From: CAZZKG01 sp964654825
GTDB taxonomy: Bacteria > Gemmatimonadota > CAZMKB01
DNA length: 27,539 nt
Direction of reading: 5' to 3'
NCBI GenBank assembly: GCA_964654825.1
Contig: CAZZKG010000052.1
Span: 1 to 27,539 of the forward strand
Shown: one piece after another, positions 24,766 through 27,539 of the stretch
Layout of the letters: each line of letters begins with the position of its first letter
Numbering within the stretch: the stretch's first letter is position 1
The notes under the pieces: model-generated
Told to the model about the DNA's origin: nothing
Databases searched by the model: none
The model's input: only the letters and a program-made list of their open reading frames with translations
Position numbers and translations under genes: made by a program

Positions 24766-25045
24766 GCAGAGAAATATGTGCATTCTTCCTGCCGTATCGT
24801 CCGTCCGGAAATCCGGTTCTCCTCCGCCCCGCTTGCTAAATTCTCTGAAATCTCGTAAACTCTTCTAATGGCTGACCTGCTTCTGAGTTACTACCGAGAG
24901 CATGAAATAGTTTACATCGCCAGAGGCGTCATTCCCGCAAATCTGAACAACTTTATTGCTGTGACCGGGATGTGATGCAAACTATAAAGTGCTCTCCTTA
25001 ATAATGTCTTCATCATGAATGCATCTCATCTCTCGGAGGCTAACG

Positions 25046-25090
25046 ATGGAACATAGTGTCTGTCCACTGTTGAGATGCAGCAACATGTAA
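25046..25090 (+). CDS. Possible 14-codon leader peptide upstream of the GT2 gene
   Basis: The 448-base gap 24687-25134 holds the DUF362 promoter and otherwise no gene on the plus strand except this reading frame. GGAGG (25035-25039) lies 6 bases before an ATG that opens MEHSVCPLLRCSNM and a TAA. It is enclosed by a 9-bp inverted repeat, TGCATCTCA (25020-25028) and TGAGATGCA (25071-25079), whose loop would hold the ribosome site and start codon. A leader controlling the downstream gene is one reading; a chance frame or gene remnant is equally possible. A weak promoter-like GTGACC-N16-TATAAA lies at 24961-24988. Confidence 0.25.
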   Translation: MEHSVCPLLRCSNM

Positions 25091-25134
25091 TTTCTTCGCA
25101 AATTAAATTCTAAAAAATATAAAGGGAGGCAATA

Positions 25135-25860
25135 ATGGAAGAACCGATCGATGTGAGTATTGTTATCCCGGTCAAGAACGAGGAGGATTCTATCCCCGTT
25201 CTCTTTGAAGAGATATATGAAACTATGGTGAAAACCAATTTTAACTGGGAATGTGTATGGATAGATGACGGTTCTACTGACAATTCTCTGTCTCGTTGTA
25301 AGGAATTGAACAAAAAACATCCCAATCAGCATTATATTCAGTTTAAGGAAAACTACGGTCAATCCGCCGCTCTTTCCGAAGGATTCAGATTAGCAAAGGG
25401 TCTTGTGATTGCAACTCTTGACGGCGACTTACAAAATGACCCAAAAGATGTCCCTCGTCTGGTCGAGACTCTGCACAACAGTGAAGTCCAGATGGTAAAC
25501 GGTTATCGTCAATTCAGGAGTGACAACTTCATAAAAAAAATTTCTTCCAGAATAGCGAACGGATTTCGGAATTGGCAGACACATAGCAACATAAAAGATG
25601 TGGGTTGTTCTATGAGAGTTTTCTACAAAGAGGTTATCAGCGGGATACCCGTATTCAGAGGTATGCATCGATTTCTTCCAACGCTTGTGGTGATAAATGG
25701 ATATAGAAGTATTGAAGTTCCGGTAAACCATCGAGAGAGAAAATACGGGAAAACAAAATATGGGATAAACAACCGGCTGTGGGTCGGCATCGCCGATACC
25801 TTTGCCGTCAAGTGGATGCAAAATCGTTCTGTCAATCCTGAGATAGTGGAAAAACTCTAA
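25135..25860 (+). CDS. Family 2 glycosyltransferase, polyprenyl-phosphate sugar synthase (DPM1/ArnC-like)
   Basis: This 241-residue enzyme likely moves a sugar from a nucleotide donor to polyprenyl phosphate on the inner face of the membrane. The GT-A fold landmarks are SIVIPVKNEEDSIP (8-21), WIDDGSTDNS, KENYGQSAALSEGF, the metal-binding DGDLQNDP and, toward the end, RFLPTLVVINGYRSIEVPVNHRERKYGKTKYG, typical of DPM1/ArnC-type enzymes. It lacks the C-terminal membrane helices that ArnC and GtrB have, so it may be soluble or peripheral. GGGAGG stands 6 bases before the ATG. The following LAB_N and GT39 genes, both broken, complete a known-style cluster in which the made lipid-linked sugar is moved onto lipid A or another envelope lipid. 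The surrounding DNA is AT-richer than the rest of the window. Confidence 0.9.
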   Translation: MEEPIDVSIVIPVKNEEDSIPVLFEEIYETMVKTNFNWECVWIDDGSTDNSLSRCKELNKKHPNQHYIQFKENYGQSAALSEGFRLAKGLVIATLDGDLQNDPKDVPRLVETLHNSEVQMVNGYRQFRSDNFIKKISSRIANGFRNWQTHSNIKDVGCSMRVFYKEVISGIPVFRGMHRFLPTLVVINGYRSIEVPVNHRERKYGKTKYGINNRLWVGIADTFAVKWMQNRSVNPEIVEKL

Positions 25861-25872
25861 ATGGAGAGAAAT

Positions 25873-26118
25873 ATGCGGAAAATCATTCTGGGAGTGGGAT
25901 TTTAGGGAAAGCGATGTTCTTCAGCAGGCTCTTCGTGCAGTAGATCTGCAGTGAGAGGGCCAAACGAAGTTATATTCCAATCACCTTCTGGTATTTCAGT
26001 CTGGCTGGAGCAGCAATTCTACTCACCTGTGCAATATTCAGAAGGGATCCGATTTTTTATTGTGGGGCAAAGTACGGGATTCTTAATCTATCGGAATCGG
26101 AGAGACGTTAACACCTGA
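25873..26118 (+). pseudogene. Broken LAB_N-domain membrane protein gene (lipid-A-disaccharide synthase N-terminal-like)
   Basis: The gene begins at ATG 25873 (GGAGAG just upstream), 12 bases after the GT2 stop codon. Reading with repairs gives MRKIILGVGF / LGKAMFFSRLFVQ / [stop] / ICSERAKRSYIPITFWYFS then LAGAAILLTCAIFRRDPIF and IVGQSTGFLIYRNRRDVNT, which follows the LAB_N pattern (GQ.lFfsRFlvQWi.SE..krSviPv.FWy.Sl ... rkDPvfIlGQs.GlfIY.RN). Three lesions are visible: one T missing in the run 25900-25903, a TAG at 25941-25943 where the family has tryptophan (TGG to TAG), and one extra T in the run 26053-26058. The intact product would be an approximately 80-residue two-helix membrane protein that works with the GT2 and GT39 enzymes. 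Sequencing error is the alternative for the two homopolymer changes. Confidence 0.75.
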
Positions 26119-26122
26119 CAGA

Positions 26123-27467
26123 TTGAATAGAGACACGACGTTATTGATTCTGCTCACCCTGCTTGTTGCCTTCATGTTTCAGGGGACGAGGGGACTTTAG
26201 GAAACTGCGGAGGGTAGATACGCCGAATTTGCCAGAGAAATGGTGGAAACCGTCAATTTGATTATTTCCCAGTTAGACTACCAGCCTCATTGCCCGAAAT
26301 CACATCTGACATATTGGTACACCGCTTTGAGCGTAAAACTTTTCGGGAAGAATGAATTTGCCGTGAGGTTCCCGAACACCGTCGTTTTTGTTTTATTGAT
26401 GTTCATCGTCTGGAAATTGGGTAGTTTTATCCTGGACGATAAAGCAGTGCTTGTCTCTGCCTTCATTTATATACTATCTCTATTTCCGGTAGTTGCGGTG
26501 AACAGTGTCTCTACGGATCTGCTGTTGTCATCCTGGGAAGCATTATCGGTGCTTATTTGTTGGTGGGCGTACCGATCTGACAATACCAACGCACAGAAAC
26601 GCTTGATAATATTTATATGGATCTCCTGAGGGTTTGCCTTTCTTACCAAGGGACCTCCCGGACTCCTCTTGTTATTCTCGATATTAAAATTTCATTTCTC
26701 AAGCTCAGTTAGATCTGAGGCCTGAGAATAAAGTCGGTGCGCGACATATTTTTATTTATCGTGATCGGCCTTTCGGTGTATTCCCGCATTTTTACCAACA
26801 AGTTCAATAGAAATCCCAAGTGGTTCGAACCGATCGCCCTCAACATCCTTCCATTCTTTCTGGGAACCATGCCCTGAGCCGTCTGTTGGAAAGACATCTT
26901 GAAATCATGCAGGTTCAAGTTCGAGCGAAAGTCGCTCAAAACAGTCATGGATAGCAACCGAGCAGTCTTCTTCTTCATCTGGTTGTAATTGTCCCTCGTC
27001 GTATTATCTCTGCCAAGAAGTCGATTGTTACTTTATATCTTCCCGTTTTTCCCGGCTTCCCTATTACTACTCGGGCGGGGAATAACCAGACTGTTCGATT
27101 ATACGGAATTTATGAAAAGAGCAAGAAAAATGGCGATTATTACGGCGGCAATCATCATCCTGCTGAAGCTTGTTTCGGCTTACGTACCGGTGAGCAACGA
27201 CATGAAGCTTCTTTACCGGTTGGCCGATCTGAGGATACCGACAGCGTTCATTATGTGGTGTTTCGCATAAAAGATATTTATGGACTGCAATTTTATCTGG
27301 AGTGGGATTTTGAGCGGGTTTCTGAAGAGACCGAAGATTGGGCGGACAGAGATATACATACTCTGTTGGACGAGATCTCCAGTTCTCCTCAATACGACAA
27401 ATACATCATCATTGCAAAAAACAACCATGATTCCTTAAAGGGTTTCCTCGATGCCTCTTTAATATGA
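26123..27467 (+). pseudogene. Broken GT39 (ArnT/PMT-like) membrane glycosyltransferase gene
   Basis: This is a decayed polyprenyl-phosphate-sugar transferase. Pieces in order are NRDTTLLILLTLLVAFMFQG then TRGL/[TAG 26198]/ETAEGRYAEFAREMV (family: EGRYAE.AREM near the first catalytic loop), TYWYTALSVKLFGKNEFAVRF, then helices, [TGA 26627], GFAFLTKGPPGLLLL (family: GlAfLtKGP), a frameshift between 26716 and 26733, LPFFLGTMP/[TGA 26875 in place of Trp]/AVCWKDIL, [TAA 26986] inside FFFIWL/LSLVVLSLPRSRLLLYIFPFFPA (family: FSls.SRlp.YilPl.Pa), and a last frameshift near 27220-27235 into SVHYVVFRIKDIYGLQFYLEW. Four stops and two frameshifts rule out a functional product as written. The expected acidic and K.P residues of the sugar loop (here PHCPKSHLTYW) are partly altered. 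The remaining 72 bases of the window hold nothing I can name. Confidence 0.8.
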
Positions 27468-27539
27468 AAATGCCGCCCGCAGATCATTTTCATCCTTCGT
27501 TGTGCCCCCAGCATAAGGCGGGGTCATGAGGGTTAGTTG

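Noticed and set aside
24911..24928. TTTACATCGC half-site and an AGGCGT-N5-CCGCA sigma-54-like element upstream of GT2
   Set aside because: Only one half-site is present and the promoter match is poor outside the GG and GC bases, which are frequent by chance.
25873..27467. Stop-codon reassignment (TAG or TGA read as amino acid) to explain the broken genes
   Set aside because: Intact genes in the window end with TAA, TAG and TGA, all three stop types occur inside the broken genes, and frameshifts are present too; decay or sequence error explains it better.
1..27539. CRISPR arrays, tRNA and rRNA genes, riboswitches, phage genes
   Set aside because: No repeat-spacer pattern, cloverleaf, rRNA-like sequence or phage/integrase gene was seen on either strand by reading; a covariance-model search was not possible.

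Overview
The window looks like chromosomal DNA from an uncultured, probably Gram-negative bacterium of the broad FCB type (Latescibacteria, Krumholzibacteria, Eisenbacteria or KSB1-like). The grounds are two exported proteins with the C-terminal 'NPFNPST ... G.Y...WDG....G..V.SGIY' sorting or FlgD-like tail, several large membrane histidine kinases, a PPi-type phosphofructokinase, sigma-54 machinery and a lipid-modification glycosyltransferase locus. The phylum is an inference, and no rRNA or tRNA gene was seen.

Layout. 1-642 is the 3' end of a histidine kinase. 716-3974 (minus) is a MASE3-like membrane sensor kinase overlapping a single-domain response regulator; the gap upstream holds scraps of kinase-like sequence and a sigma-54-like promoter. 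4468-5499 (minus) is a phosphofructokinase, divergent from a plus-strand run of alanine dehydrogenase, CoA-transferase and spore-photoproduct-lyase-like radical SAM genes (5691-9247). The two divergent promoters have back-to-back -35 boxes. 9259-10161 (minus) is an exported protein. 10168-10575 is a dense regulatory region with a MITE/REP-like hairpin, a TGTAAA-N5-TTTACA palindrome and two divergent sigma-54-like promoters. 10576-15781 holds an ECF sigma factor, a PDZ sensor kinase, an NtrC-type sigma-54 activator and an exported FG-GAP-like protein. 16136-17545 is a degenerate CheR-like/TPR protein behind another sigma-54-like promoter. 17802-19742 is aconitase. 19983-22804 is a small anchored protein plus an exported zinc metalloprotease, closed by a strong terminator. 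22938-24686 (minus) is a membrane-anchored DUF362 protein. 25135-27467 is an AT-richer lipid-glycosylation operon: an intact GT2 enzyme followed by broken LAB_N and GT39 (ArnT-like) genes.

How the parts may work together. The kinase/NtrC pair (11384-15180) is a complete sigma-54 activation system. The window carries four good GG-N10-GC promoters, each upstream of and pointing into a gene: the MASE3 kinase, the exported protein, the ECF sigma factor and the CheR-like/TPR gene. An identical-spacing palindrome sits between two of them and again in front of the kinase/NtrC pair. The inferred picture is a local, autoregulated sigma-54 circuit feeding an ECF sigma factor and envelope or secretion genes. 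The metabolic genes appear to use ordinary sigma-70-type promoters.
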